Positions 7,902 to 16,287 of a stretch of DNA of 37,511 bases are shown here, piece by piece. Each line of letters begins with the position of its first letter. Position 1 is the stretch's first letter. Under the pieces are notes generated by a model. That model made no database searches and was not told the origin of the DNA. It saw nothing but the letters and a program-made list of their open reading frames with translations. Both the position numbers and the translations under genes were made by a program. Origin of the DNA: JAAZZIT01 sp964480525 (lineage in GTDB: Bacteria > Bacillota > Clostridia > Oscillospirales > Ruminococcaceae); contig CAYZOV010000016.1 in assembly GCA_964480525.1 (NCBI GenBank), positions 1 through 37,511 of the forward strand, given 5' to 3'.

Positions 7902-8270
7902 TTACTTCTTCTTGTTAGCGATTGTTTTAACCGGACCCTTACGAGTTCTTGCGTTAGTCTTAGTTCTCTGTCCTCTTACAGGCAAGCCTTTTCTGTGACG
8001 AAGACCACGGTAGCAACCGATTTCTGTAAGTCTTTTGATGTTAAGAGCAACGTTTCTTCTAAGGTCGCCTTCTACTGTGAGGTTCTTGTCGATATATTCA
8101 CGAAGTTTTGCAACGTCGTCTTCTGACAAGTCCTTAACTCTAATATCAGGATTTACTCCTGTTTCAGCGAGGATTTTTCCTGCTGTTTTCTGACCGATTC
8201 CGTAGATATATGTGAGACCGATTTCGATTCTCTTATCTCTTGGAAGGTCGATTCCGGCAATACGAGCCAT
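7902..8270 (-). CDS. rpsM: 30S ribosomal protein S13
   Basis: The 122-residue protein begins MARIAGIDLPRDKRIEIGLTY, includes the helix-hairpin-helix GIGQKTAGKIL, and ends with the basic tail GLRHRKGLPVRGQRTKTNART. S13 sits in the 30S head and contacts the P-site tRNA and L5. It lies 28 bp after rpmJ, the usual bacterial order. Confidence 0.98.
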   Translation of the reverse strand: MARIAGIDLPRDKRIEIGLTYIYGIGQKTAGKILAETGVNPDIRVKDLSEDDVAKLREYIDKNLTVEGDLRRNVALNIKRLTEIGCYRGLRHRKGLPVRGQRTKTNARTRKGPVKTIANKKK

Positions 8271-8298
8271 AGTTTATTGCACCTCCATAAATGGTATG

Positions 8299-8412
8299 TT
8301 AGCCCTGACGCTGTTTATGCTTTGGGTTTGCGCAAATTACCATAATTTTTCCTTTACGCTTAATAACCTTGCACTTTTCGCAGATTGGCTTAACTGAAGG
8401 TCTTACTTTCAT
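8299..8412 (-). CDS. rpmJ: 50S ribosomal protein L36
   Basis: This very small gene encodes 37 residues: MKVRPSVKPICEKCKVIKRK followed by GKIMVICANPKHKQRQG. The zinc ribbon C11-x2-C14...C27-x4-H32 is complete, so this is the zinc-binding form. The start has a GAGGTATTTTC-type ribosome binding site. Its place between infA and rpsM is the standard one. Confidence 0.97.
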   Translation of the reverse strand: MKVRPSVKPICEKCKVIKRKGKIMVICANPKHKQRQG

Positions 8413-8477
8413 TGAAAATACCTCCTTAATTTACGACAGGGGTTTTTCCCCTTAAACTTAAATACCTGTGGTTTGTT

Positions 8478-8696
8478 TTACTTAGATCTCCAAGTAATTC
8501 TTCCCTTTGTCAAGTCATACGGTGACATCTCAACCGTAACCTTATCGCCGGGAACGATACGAATGTAATTCATTCTGAGTTTTCCCGATACATGACCGAG
8601 AATAACGTGTCCGTTTGCAAGTTCTACCTTAAACATTGCGTTTGGCAGTGCTTCAAGGACAGTTCCTTCAACTTCGATTACATCTTCCTTTGACAT
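8478..8696 (-). CDS. infA: Translation initiation factor IF-1
   Basis: The 72-residue protein is one S1-like OB fold: MSKEDVIEVEGTVLEALPN, then NGHVILGHVSGKLRMNYIRI and GDKVTVEMSPYDLTKGRI. IF-1 blocks the A site during initiation. The length is exactly that usual for bacteria. The gene lies 65 bp upstream of rpmJ and 30 bp after the KOW protein. Confidence 0.98.
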   Translation of the reverse strand: MSKEDVIEVEGTVLEALPNAMFKVELANGHVILGHVSGKLRMNYIRIVPGDKVTVEMSPYDLTKGRITWRSK

Positions 8697-8726
8697 TTCT
8701 CATACCTCCCTTTAAGGTTAGGTTTT

Positions 8727-8972
8727 TCAGGAATTTCGGGTTTCAAATTCCTTCAAGATTTTTCGTAGTTCTTTGTTTGTCATCTGTTCTATAGCAATTA
8801 TCTCATGCGTGGGTGAAATGTGCTTTGTGTTTTTTTTCTTAGGCTTTTGAAGTTTTCGTTCTTTGCCGTCGGAAATTTCCACAAAACCGTCGTGAACCCC
8901 AACCACTGCAAACCAGCGGTTTTTCTCACGACCAGCACAAGCCTTGACTATCGAGCCGATTTTTATATTCAC
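8727..8972 (-). CDS. Small KOW-domain RNA-binding protein (L14E/L6E/L27E-like)
   Basis: This 81-residue protein starts with a KOW-type segment (IGSIVKACAGREKNRWFAV, GVHDGFVEISDGK), followed by a lysine-rich linker, KPKKKNTKHISPTHEII. Proteins like this sit between map and infA in many Firmicutes and resemble archaeal L14e. A ribosome-linked or RNA-binding role is inferred from the fold and position; no precise function is known to me. It is tightly packed, 11 bp after map. Confidence 0.85.
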   Translation of the reverse strand: MNIKIGSIVKACAGREKNRWFAVVGVHDGFVEISDGKERKLQKPKKKNTKHISPTHEIIAIEQMTNKELRKILKEFETRNS

Positions 8973-8983
8973 AACACTACCTC

Positions 8984-9730
8984 CTAAAGTCTGGTGAGAA
9001 TAACTGCGCCATTGTTAGTGATAGCAATTGTATGCTCAAAATGTGCAGACGGTTTTCCGTCGCAAGTTTTGACAGTCCATTTGTCAGGCATAACTTTAAT
9101 TTTCGCTGTACCCATATTTATCATAGGTTCGATTGCGAAAACCATGCCCGCCTGAAGTCTAGGACCTCTGCCTTCTTTTCCGAAGTTCGGTACTTCGGGT
9201 TCTTCGTGCAAGTCCTTACCAACGCCGTGACCAACATACTCACGAACAACGCTGTAACCGTTTGATTCGTTATATTTTTGGATTGCGGCACCGATGTCAC
9301 CCAATCTTACACCCGGTTTAGCCATTTCGATAGCGATATACAGGCTTTCTTCCGTAGACTTCATCAAATCGAGAGCTTCTTTTGAAACATTTCCCACCGC
9401 AAAAGTCTTGCAAGAATCGCCGTGATAACCGTCGATATACGCACCAACGTCCACCGAAACAATGTCACCGTCCATAATTTTTCTTGAGCCTGGGATACCG
9501 TGGATTACTTCGTCGTTTATCGAAATACACGCCGAAGCCGGAAATCCGCCATAGCCCAAAAACGAAGGCTTTGCGCCGTGAGAGGTAATATATTTGCGTA
9601 CAACCGTGTCAAGTTCCTTAGTGGTCATACCCACTTTAATTGCCTCCTCAGCGGCATTAAGAGCGCCGGCAGTAATCGACCCTGCCTTGCGCATTTTTTC
9701 AATTTCGCTGTTTGACTTAATAATAATCAT
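8984..9730 (-). CDS. map: Methionine aminopeptidase, type I
   Basis: This 248-residue metalloprotease removes the N-terminal Met from new proteins. All five metal ligands are visible: Asp94 (SVDVGA), Asp105 (GYHGDSC), His168 (YVGHGVG), Glu201 (FAIEPM) and Glu232 (AHFEHT). Each sits three residues before its E. coli counterpart. There is no N-terminal zinc-finger extension. Its place after adk in the spc operon is classic for Gram-positives. The start, MIIIKSNSEIEKMRKAG, is the usual type Ia beginning. Confidence 0.97.
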   Translation of the reverse strand: MIIIKSNSEIEKMRKAGSITAGALNAAEEAIKVGMTTKELDTVVRKYITSHGAKPSFLGYGGFPASACISINDEVIHGIPGSRKIMDGDIVSVDVGAYIDGYHGDSCKTFAVGNVSKEALDLMKSTEESLYIAIEMAKPGVRLGDIGAAIQKYNESNGYSVVREYVGHGVGKDLHEEPEVPNFGKEGRGPRLQAGMVFAIEPMINMGTAKIKVMPDKWTVKTCDGKPSAHFEHTIAITNNGAVILTRL

Positions 9731-9746
9731 CTAAAGCGCCTCTTTA

Positions 9747-10379
9747 CTATTCCTGAATTGCTTTAAGTGTGAGCTTAGAAGTTTCAGAAACCTCGTCCTG
9801 ACCGATTACGGTAACAAGTTTGCCCTGTTTTTCGTAATAATCTTTAAGAGGAGCTGTCTTTTCGTGATAAGTCTTAAGTCTGTCAAGAACTGTTTCAGGC
9901 ATATCGTCTTTACGAACAACAAGTTCTTTGCCGCAAACATCACAAACGCCGTCAACCTTGCTAGGTTTAAAATCAACGTGGTATGTTGCGCCACAGTCAA
10001 GACAAACACGTCTGCCTGAAAGTCTTTGCTGAATTGTTTCATCAGCAACATAAATTTCTACAACCTTGTCGATTGTAACCCCCATTGCGTCAAGTGCTTC
10101 AGCCTGTGGAACGGTTCTTGGGAAACCGTCAAGGATAAAGCCGTTCTGAGCGTCAGGTTCTTTAATTCTGTCCTTGAGAATACCGATTACGATTTCGTCA
10201 GAAACAAGTGCGCCTGCGTCCATAGCTTCTTTAGCTTTAAGACCGTACTCTGTGCCTGCCTTAACAGCGGCTCTGAGCATATTGCCCGTTGAAATAGCGG
10301 GAATATTAAGTGCTTCGCAGATTACTTCTGCCTGAGTACCTTTTCCGGCACCCGGGGCGCCGAGAAGAATAAGATTCAT
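9747..10379 (-). CDS. adk: Adenylate kinase
   Basis: The 210-residue enzyme catalyses ATP + AMP = 2 ADP. It has the P-loop GAPGAGKGT (residues 7-15), the AMP-binding STGNMLR and DGFPRTVPQAE, and a long lid with four cysteines (C126, C129, C146, C149), the zinc-binding lid of many Gram-positive enzymes. I start at ATG 10379 because GGAG lies 7 bp upstream; an in-frame TTG two codons earlier is less likely. It lies between secY and map. Confidence 0.97.
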   Translation of the reverse strand: MNLILLGAPGAGKGTQAEVICEALNIPAISTGNMLRAAVKAGTEYGLKAKEAMDAGALVSDEIVIGILKDRIKEPDAQNGFILDGFPRTVPQAEALDAMGVTIDKVVEIYVADETIQQRLSGRRVCLDCGATYHVDFKPSKVDGVCDVCGKELVVRKDDMPETVLDRLKTYHEKTAPLKDYYEKQGKLVTVIGQDEVSETSKLTLKAIQE

Positions 10380-10394
10380 AAACAATCTCCTTTC

Positions 10395-11708
10395 TTATTC
10401 GAGGAAGCCCTTGTGATGACGCATCATCATCTGAGATTCCAACGCTCTGACTGTTTCAAGTGCAACGCTTACTACGATAAGGATTGAAGTTCCGCTAAGA
10501 GCGAGGTTCATTCCGGTAAACTTAGCAAGGAAGATTGGAATTACTGCGATTATACCGAGGAAGAACGCACCAAACAATGTAAGCTTTGAAAGAATCTTAG
10601 CGATAAAGTCTGATGTCGGTTTACCCGGACGAATACCAGGAATACCGCCGTTGTTCTGTCTGAGGTTGTTAGCAATTTCAATCGGGTTATACTGCATTGA
10701 AACATAGAAATAGTTAAATCCGATAATCAAGAGCAGATAGATAATAGCGTATACAGGGTGTGTATAGCTAAACCACTGCAAAAGTTTAATATAAACTTTC
10801 ATGAAGAAGTTATCAGATGTGTAATTTGGTGAAATAAACATCTGAAGTGTTGACGGAAGCGAAACAAAAGCCGAAGCGAAGATGATTGGCAAAACACCGC
10901 TCATTGCAATCTTTACAGGAATGTATGAAGATTGACCGCCGTACATTTTGTTGCCCACAACACGTTTTGCGTACTGAATCGGGATACGTCTTTCGGCATT
11001 GTTCATAAAGATAATGAACGCAATCATAGCGAGGAAAAGGATTCCCACAGCAATGAGAAGCAAATATGCCTTGAATGTACCCTGCTGAACAGCATTAACG
11101 ATAAGACCGTAAATATCAGCAGGACATCTTGCGATAATACCTGCAAAAAGAATCATTGAGATACCGTTGCCGATTCCCTTTTCGTTGATTCTGTCGCCCA
11201 ACCAAATAATGAGTGACGCACCTGCCGTAAAGCAAGCGATAATTACGATTTCCGAGAAAACTTTGTCAAAACCTTCTGTGTATCTTACTGCGCCAGCCTT
11301 TTTAAGCGTCAGGTAATAAGCCCACGACTGGAACACAGCGATAGCCAGTGCCGCCCATTTTGTGATTTTGTTAAGTTTCTTTCTACCTTCTCCGCCCTCT
11401 TTTGAAAGTCTTTCAAGAGGTGGCAAAGCGTATGTCAAAAGCTGAATAATAATCTGTGCGTTAATGTACGGTCCAATAGATAAAGCCAAAAGAGTAGCCT
11501 TTGAGAAATTATCTCCCGAAAGCATATTCAAATAGCCGAAGAACGAACCTTCGCCGGCACTTTCAAACCAGCTCATGACAGCCGCAGAATCCAGAAACGG
11601 AACAGGAATTGCTCCGCCGATTCTGAAGATGATGATTATTAAAAGTGTATAGAGAAGTTTTTTTCTGAGGTCTTGAACTTTCCAAGCATTACGAAAAGTC
11701 TCGAACAT
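10395..11708 (-). CDS. secY: Protein translocase subunit SecY
   Basis: This 437-residue membrane protein forms the Sec protein-conducting channel. About ten hydrophobic segments are visible, with the plug-region start GGAIPVPFLD, the block GPYINAQIIIQLL, the cytoplasmic loop RRIPIQYAKR, and GIPGIRPGKPT. The C-terminal tail is MMMRHHKGFLE. It lies only 2 bp after rplO and 15 bp before adk, the standard order. Confidence 0.98.
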   Translation of the reverse strand: MFETFRNAWKVQDLRKKLLYTLLIIIIFRIGGAIPVPFLDSAAVMSWFESAGEGSFFGYLNMLSGDNFSKATLLALSIGPYINAQIIIQLLTYALPPLERLSKEGGEGRKKLNKITKWAALAIAVFQSWAYYLTLKKAGAVRYTEGFDKVFSEIVIIACFTAGASLIIWLGDRINEKGIGNGISMILFAGIIARCPADIYGLIVNAVQQGTFKAYLLLIAVGILFLAMIAFIIFMNNAERRIPIQYAKRVVGNKMYGGQSSYIPVKIAMSGVLPIIFASAFVSLPSTLQMFISPNYTSDNFFMKVYIKLLQWFSYTHPVYAIIYLLLIIGFNYFYVSMQYNPIEIANNLRQNNGGIPGIRPGKPTSDFIAKILSKLTLFGAFFLGIIAVIPIFLAKFTGMNLALSGTSILIVVSVALETVRALESQMMMRHHKGFLE

Positions 11709-11710
11709 GC

Positions 11711-12151
11711 TTAAATCACCTCAACCTTCCCGCCTGCCTTTTCAATCTTTTCCTTAGCTGCTTCTGAGAACTTTGCAGCCTTTACTGTGAGTTTCTTTGT
11801 GAGTTCACCGTTTCCGAGAATCTTAACTCCTGCCTTTTCGTTGTTTACAAGACCTGAAGCTTTAAGAAGTTCAATGTCAACAACAACGTCGTCGTTAAAT
11901 TTTTCAAGGTCCGAAACGTTTACAATAGCGTATTCGGTTCTGAAAATGTTGTTAAATCCTCTTTTCGGGATTCTCATACTCATTCTTGTCTGTCCGCCTT
12001 CAAAGCCCGGCTTTACGCCGCCGCCTGAACGAGCATTCTGACCTTTGTGTCCCTTACCAGCAGTTTTTCCCCAGCCTGAACCGTGTCCTCTACCGATTCT
12101 CTTTGAGTCGAATTTTGAACCTGCTGCAGGTGATAATTCGTGCAATTTCAT
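11711..12151 (-). CDS. rplO: 50S ribosomal protein L15
   Basis: The 146-residue protein starts MKLHELSPAAGSKFDSKRIG, then has the glycine-rich arm GRGHGSGWGKTAGKGHKGQ and PGFEGGQTRMSMRIPKRGF. L15 is a late-assembly protein deep in the large subunit. The length is typical. It follows rpmD by 21 bp. Confidence 0.98.
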   Translation of the reverse strand: MKLHELSPAAGSKFDSKRIGRGHGSGWGKTAGKGHKGQNARSGGGVKPGFEGGQTRMSMRIPKRGFNNIFRTEYAIVNVSDLEKFNDDVVVDIELLKASGLVNNEKAGVKILGNGELTKKLTVKAAKFSEAAKEKIEKAGGKVEVI

Positions 12152-12172
12152 TTAATTCGCACCTCCTTGCAT

Positions 12173-12352
12173 TTACGCTTCGGTTACTTTAATAAGGTGA
12201 GATATTTTACTAATCTTTCCCTGAGTCTGTGCATTGTCCGGCTGAACTGTTGTCTGACCGATTTTTTTAAGACCGAGGGAATAAGCTGTAGCAACCTGGT
12301 CCTTGGTTCTGTCGTTAAGACTTCTTACAAGTGTAATTTTTACGTTTGCCAT
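12173..12352 (-). CDS. rpmD: 50S ribosomal protein L30
   Basis: This short gene encodes 59 residues beginning MANVKITLVRSLNDRTKDQ, with LGLKKIGQTTVQPDN and the end HLIKVTEA. These are the bacterial L30 features. It fills the gap between rpsE (14 bp upstream) and rplO, where rpmD is expected. The AAGGAGGAAATTTGCA ribosome binding site supports the start. Confidence 0.96.
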   Translation of the reverse strand: MANVKITLVRSLNDRTKDQVATAYSLGLKKIGQTTVQPDNAQTQGKISKISHLIKVTEA

Positions 12353-12366
12353 TGCAAATTTCCTCC

Positions 12367-12867
12367 TTAGCCTAAAATTTCCTTTGCAGTCTTGCCTCTC
12401 TTTGCAGCCACTTCGTTTACCGAACTAACTGACGCAAGACCGTTAATTGTAGCTCTTACTACGTTGCAAGGATTGTTTGAACGAAGTGACTTTGTTCTTA
12501 TATCCTTGATTCCTGCCATTTCGATTACGGCTCTGACAGGTCCACCTGCGATAACACCGGTACCGGCTGGAGCTGGTCTCAAAAGAACCTCGCCTGCGCC
12601 GAATTTACCAACGATTTCGTGAGGAATTGTTGTACCTTTAAGTGAAACTCTTACAAGGTTTTTCTTTGCGTCCTCGATACCCTTGCGGATTGCGTCCGGA
12701 ACTTCGCTTGATTTGCCCAAGCCGAAGCCTACGATTCCGTTTCCGTCACCAACAACAATGAGTGCTGAGAACTTCATAATACGTCCGCCCTTAACAGTCT
12801 TTGATACTCTGTTAATTGCTACAACCTTTTCGCTGAGTTCCAATGTAGAAGCATCTATTAAAGCCAA
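12367..12867 (-). CDS. rpsE: 30S ribosomal protein S5
   Basis: The 166-residue protein carries the double-stranded-RNA-binding-like N-terminal domain (EKVVAINRVSKTVKGGRIMK, then SALIVVGDGNGIVGFGLGKS) and the C-terminal GTGVIAGGPVRAVIEMAGI. S5 helps decoding fidelity and the mRNA entry site. It is 16 bp after rplR. Confidence 0.98.
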   Translation of the reverse strand: MALIDASTLELSEKVVAINRVSKTVKGGRIMKFSALIVVGDGNGIVGFGLGKSSEVPDAIRKGIEDAKKNLVRVSLKGTTIPHEIVGKFGAGEVLLRPAPAGTGVIAGGPVRAVIEMAGIKDIRTKSLRSNNPCNVVRATINGLASVSSVNEVAAKRGKTAKEILG

Positions 12868-12883
12868 AAGTATACCCTCCTTC

Positions 12884-13243
12884 TTAGAACTTGAGTCCGC
12901 CTTCGCGAGCTCCGTCTGCTAAATCTTTTACACGTCCGTGATACAGATAACCGCCTCTGTCGAATACAACTTCGGAGATTCCCTTTTCTGCTGCGTGCTT
13001 TGCAATAAGCTCGCCAACTTTCTTAGCGCCTTCTTTGTTTCCGCCGTTGCCTTCAAAATCTTTTGAAAGGCTTGAAGCGCTGCAAAGTGTTACGCCGTTT
13101 ACGTCGTCGATGAGCTGTGCATAAATATGCTTAGCGGAGCGGAATACGTTCAAACGTGGACATTCAGGTGTTCCTGAAATCTTTGCACGAACTCTGGTAT
13201 GTCTTTTTGCTCTTGCTGCTTTTCTATCAAGCTGTTTTACCAT
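12884..13243 (-). CDS. rplR: 50S ribosomal protein L18
   Basis: The 119-residue protein has the basic N-terminus KRHTRVRAKISGTPECPRLN, SAKHIYAQLID, and the end FDRGGYLYHGRVKDLADG followed by REGGLKF. L18 binds 5S rRNA with L5. It is 19 bp after rplF. Confidence 0.98.
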   Translation of the reverse strand: MVKQLDRKAARAKRHTRVRAKISGTPECPRLNVFRSAKHIYAQLIDDVNGVTLCSASSLSKDFEGNGGNKEGAKKVGELIAKHAAEKGISEVVFDRGGYLYHGRVKDLADGAREGGLKF

Positions 13244-13262
13244 AGTGATTTCACTCCTTTAA

Positions 13263-13814
13263 TTACTTCTTGCTGCCCTTACCAGCTTTACCTTCCTTAC
13301 GAATGATGTATTCACCCTCGTAACGAATGCCCTTGCCCTTGTAAGGCTCTGGTGGACGCTTTTCGCGGATTTCACAAGCAAACTGACCAACTGCCTGTTT
13401 GTCGATACCACTTACTACGATTGTGTTTGCGTTTGGAACATCAAGCTTGATTTCATCTGTTTCAGAGAAAATTACCTGATGTGAGAAACCGAGGTTCAAA
13501 ACAAGGTCTTTGCCCTGCTTTGTAGCTCTGTAACCAATACCTTCAATCTGAAGTGTTTTTGAGTAACCGTTTGTTACGCCTTCGACCATGTTTGAAATAA
13601 GAGTTCTTGTGAGTCCGTGAAGTGACTTGTGAAGATTGCTCTCTGATGGACGGCTAACAACGATTTCGTTGTTTTCCAACTTGATAATCATATCTTTGTG
13701 GAATGTCTTTTCGATAGTGCCCTTTGGACCCTTAACAGAAACTACGTTTCCGTCAGCGATTTTTACATCTACTCCGGCAGGAACACTTATAGGCTTAATA
13801 CCAATTCTTGACAT
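13263..13814 (-). CDS. rplF: 50S ribosomal protein L6
   Basis: The 183-residue protein begins MSRIGIKPISVPAGVDVKI and has the duplicated L6 fold. The C-terminal signature PPEPYKGKGIRYEGEYIIRK is intact, and a basic tail (GKAGKGSKK) follows. L6 lies near the sarcin-ricin loop. It is 14 bp after rpsH. Confidence 0.98.
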   Translation of the reverse strand: MSRIGIKPISVPAGVDVKIADGNVVSVKGPKGTIEKTFHKDMIIKLENNEIVVSRPSESNLHKSLHGLTRTLISNMVEGVTNGYSKTLQIEGIGYRATKQGKDLVLNLGFSHQVIFSETDEIKLDVPNANTIVVSGIDKQAVGQFACEIREKRPPEPYKGKGIRYEGEYIIRKEGKAGKGSKK

Positions 13815-13828
13815 AATTTAAGTCCTCC

Positions 13829-14227
13829 TTACCAGATAAATGCGAGAACTTCTCCGCCTACGTTAAGTTCTCTAGCCTTTTTGTCAGTAACGATACCCTT
13901 AGAAGTTGAAACGATTGCGATACCCAATCCTCTCATAACCTTTGGCATATCTTCACAGCTTGAATAAATTCTCAAGCCCGGCTTTGAAACTCTTCTGAGA
14001 CCAGAAATTACAGAAGCGTTGTTCTCATCATATTTAAGAGTAATTCTAATAATACCCTGTTTTCCGTCATCAATAATCTGGAAGCCGTTCAAGTAACCCT
14101 CGTCAACGAGAATCTGAGTAATTGACTTCTTCATATTTGATGCAGGAACGTCAACTGTTGCGTGCTTAGCAGTACTTGCATTACGGATTCTTGTCAGTAA
14201 ATCTGCTATTGTATCAGTAATCTGCAT
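13829..14227 (-). CDS. rpsH: 30S ribosomal protein S8
   Basis: The 132-residue protein starts MQITDTIADLLTRIRNA and ends with STSKGIVTDKKARELNVGG and EVLAFIW, the S8 signature region. S8 is a primary 16S-binding protein. In E. coli it represses the spc operon by binding mRNA near rplE; no such site was identified here. It is 27 bp after rpsZ. Confidence 0.98.
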   Translation of the reverse strand: MQITDTIADLLTRIRNASTAKHATVDVPASNMKKSITQILVDEGYLNGFQIIDDGKQGIIRITLKYDENNASVISGLRRVSKPGLRIYSSCEDMPKVMRGLGIAIVSTSKGIVTDKKARELNVGGEVLAFIW

Positions 14228-14254
14228 ACTGTTTACCTCCTTTACTGAATTAAA

Positions 14255-14440
14255 TTACCAGCTTGCCTTCTTTACTCCTGGGATTTGACCGTCGTGTGCC
14301 AATTCTCTGAAGCAGATACGGCAGATGCCGAACTTTCTCAAATAAGCATGAGGTCTTCCACAGATTTTGCATCTGTTGTAAGCACGAGTAGAATACTTTG
14401 GCGTTTTCTGCTGCTTGTTAATCATAGCCTTCTTTGCCAT
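14255..14440 (-). CDS. rpsZ: 30S ribosomal protein S14, zinc type
   Basis: The 61-residue protein is the short zinc-binding S14 of Gram-positives. The ligands are C24-x2-C27 and C40-x2-C43 within CKICGRPHAYLRKFGICRIC. Its N-terminus is the basic MAKKAMINKQQKTPKYSTRA. It lies between rplE and rpsH, as usual. The symbol rpsZ (type Z) is used in place of rpsN. Confidence 0.97.
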   Translation of the reverse strand: MAKKAMINKQQKTPKYSTRAYNRCKICGRPHAYLRKFGICRICFRELAHDGQIPGVKKASW

Positions 14441-14460
14441 TATTTTATCCTCCTCAAATC

Positions 14461-15000
14461 TTACTTAGCAAATGGAGCGCCCAAAAGTTCGAGCAACTCT
14501 TTTGCTTCTTCGTCTGTTTTTGCAGTTGTGATAAAGTTAATATCCATACCACGAACCTTGTCGATTTTATCGTACTCAATTTCAGGGAAAATAAGCTGTT
14601 CCTTGATACCTGTTGAGTAGTTTCCTCTTCCGTCGAAAGAATTTGCGTTAATTCCTCTGAAGTCTCTAACTCTTGGGAATGCAACGTTGAAAAGTCTGTC
14701 AACGAATTCGTACATCTTTTCAGCTCTCAAAGTAACCTTAACACCGATTACCTGTCCTTCTCTGAGCTTGAAGTTAGCTACTGCCTTCTTTGATTTACAA
14801 GCGATTGGCTTCTGACCTGTGATTGCTGCAAGGTCAGTCATAATAGCTTCGATAACCTTTGTGTTATCCTTGTCCGCACCACAACCAACGTTGATAACAA
14901 CCTTGTCGAGCTTTGGAATCTGCATTACGTTCTTGTAACCAAACTTCTTCATCATAGCAGGAGCTACGCTGGTAACATAATAATCCTTAAGTCTAGCCAT
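14461..15000 (-). CDS. rplE: 50S ribosomal protein L5
   Basis: The 179-residue protein has LKDYYVTSVAPAMMKKFGYK at the N-terminus, GQKPIACKSKKAVANFKLRE, and RVRDFRGINANSFDGRGNYS. L5 binds 5S rRNA and contacts the P-site tRNA and S13. It is 14 bp after rplX and 20 bp before rpsZ. Confidence 0.98.
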   Translation of the reverse strand: MARLKDYYVTSVAPAMMKKFGYKNVMQIPKLDKVVINVGCGADKDNTKVIEAIMTDLAAITGQKPIACKSKKAVANFKLREGQVIGVKVTLRAEKMYEFVDRLFNVAFPRVRDFRGINANSFDGRGNYSTGIKEQLIFPEIEYDKIDKVRGMDINFITTAKTDEEAKELLELLGAPFAK

Positions 15001-15014
15001 TACGTTTCTCCTCC

Positions 15015-15347
15015 TTAAAATTCCTTACCGCAGTTTTCGTTTTTGCAAACTCTAACTGACTTTGTCTTATCGCCTTCTGTAACAAGCTTGTGGCCCGGCT
15101 TGGTTGGCTTACCGCAGCTTGGGCAAACTGCCATTACCTTTGACGCGTACATAGCAGCCTCAGCCTTAACGATACCGCCCTGTTCGCCCTGTCTTCTTGG
15201 CTTAACGTGCTTTGTTACCATATTAAGTCCTTCAACGATTACCTTCTGTTCCTTTGGTGAAACCTGAAGAACCTTACCCTGCTTGCCCTTATCCTTACCT
15301 GAAAGGATAACTACGGTGTCGCCGGTTTTTACGTGTAATTTATTCAT
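15015..15347 (-). CDS. rplX: 50S ribosomal protein L24
   Basis: The 110-residue protein begins MNKLHVKTGDTVVILSGKDK, a KOW motif, followed by VEGLNMVTKHVKPRRQGEQG. The C-terminus holds four cysteines (CPSCGKP and VCKNENC) that form a probable zinc ribbon, slightly longer than in compact L24 proteins because of an insertion before the last pair. L24 starts 23S assembly. It is 14 bp after rplN. Confidence 0.97.
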   Translation of the reverse strand: MNKLHVKTGDTVVILSGKDKGKQGKVLQVSPKEQKVIVEGLNMVTKHVKPRRQGEQGGIVKAEAAMYASKVMAVCPSCGKPTKPGHKLVTEGDKTKSVRVCKNENCGKEF

Positions 15348-15361
15348 CGTCGACCCTCCGT

Positions 15362-15730
15362 TTAAAGTACTTCTGGAGCAAGTGAGAGAATCTTGTTATA
15401 TTCCTTATCACGAAGCTCTCTTGCTACAGGCCCAAAGATACGAGTACCCTTTGGGTTTTTGTCTTCTTTAATAATTACAGCAGCGTTTTCGTCGAAACGG
15501 ATGTATGTTCCGTCCTCACGACGAAGACCCTTAGCTGAACGTACGATTACTGCTTTAACAACATCGCCTTTCTTAACAACTCCGCCTGGTGTTGCTTTTT
15601 TAACCGAAGCAACAACGACGTCGCCGATGTTAGCATACTTTCTTCTTGTACCGCCCAATACTCTGATACACATAAGTTCCTTTGCACCGGTATTGTCAGC
15701 GACCTTGAGGTATGTCTGCATCTGAATCAC
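15362..15730 (-). CDS. rplN: 50S ribosomal protein L14
   Basis: The 122-residue protein starts MIQMQTYLKVADNTGAKEL and includes RVLGGTRRKYANIGDVVVAS and GTRIFGPVARELRDKEYNKI. The length is exactly typical. L14 forms an intersubunit bridge and is the docking site of RsfS. The 80 bp between rpsQ and rplN is one of the longer gaps in the cluster and shows no gene. Confidence 0.98.
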   Translation of the reverse strand: MIQMQTYLKVADNTGAKELMCIRVLGGTRRKYANIGDVVVASVKKATPGGVVKKGDVVKAVIVRSAKGLRREDGTYIRFDENAAVIIKEDKNPKGTRIFGPVARELRDKEYNKILSLAPEVL

Positions 15731-15810
15731 AGCGAGTTCCTCCTTTCAAATTTCCGTGTCAAAGGGCGTGTAATCAATGCCCTCTGACTTGTTATTGAAA
15801 ATTTACTTAA

Positions 15811-16068
15811 TTACTTAGCTTCTTCGAGAACCTTTACAAGACGCCATCTCTTGTCCTTTGACAATGGACGTGTTTCCATAACTTCAACCTTATCTCCGAT
15901 ATTGCAGATGTTGTTTTCGTCATGTGCCTTGAGTTTAACTGTTCTCTTGATGATTTTCTTGTAGAGTGGGTGCTGAACGTTGTCCTTGATTGCAACAACG
16001 ATTGTCTTGTCCATCTTGTTTGAAACAACCATACCTACTCTTGTTTTTCTAAGATTTCTTTCGCTCAC
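15811..16068 (-). CDS. rpsQ: 30S ribosomal protein S17
   Basis: The 85-residue protein starts MSERNLRKTRVGMVVSNKMD, has KTIVVAIKDNVQHPLYKKII, then KLKAHDENNICNIGDKVEVM and ETRPLSKDKRWRLVKVLE. S17 is an OB-fold primary 16S-binding protein. It is 18 bp after rpmC. Confidence 0.98.
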   Translation of the reverse strand: MSERNLRKTRVGMVVSNKMDKTIVVAIKDNVQHPLYKKIIKRTVKLKAHDENNICNIGDKVEVMETRPLSKDKRWRLVKVLEEAK

Positions 16069-16086
16069 AGTTAAATCCTCCCTTCA

Positions 16087-16287
16087 TTACTGCTGTACTG
16101 CGGATTCTTGCTGGCGAAGAAATGTCTTAATGCGAGCAATATCCTTTTTAACAGCCTTCATTCTCAATGGATTATCGAGCTGATTTACAGCGTGCTGAAA
16201 ACGAAGGTTGAAGAGTTCTGCTTTAAGTTCACCGAGCTTTTCGTTAAGCTCTGCTACTGTCATATCCTTGATTTCATTCGTTTTCAT
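16087..16287 (-). CDS. rpmC: 50S ribosomal protein L29
   Basis: The 66-residue helical-hairpin protein reads MKTNEIKDMTVAELNEKLGE, then LKAELFNLRFQHAVNQLDN. L29 lies by the exit tunnel with L23 and helps trigger factor and SRP docking. Its ATG overlaps the TAA of rplP by one base (TAATG), so the two genes are probably translationally coupled. Confidence 0.97.
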   Translation of the reverse strand: MKTNEIKDMTVAELNEKLGELKAELFNLRFQHAVNQLDNPLRMKAVKKDIARIKTFLRQQESAVQQ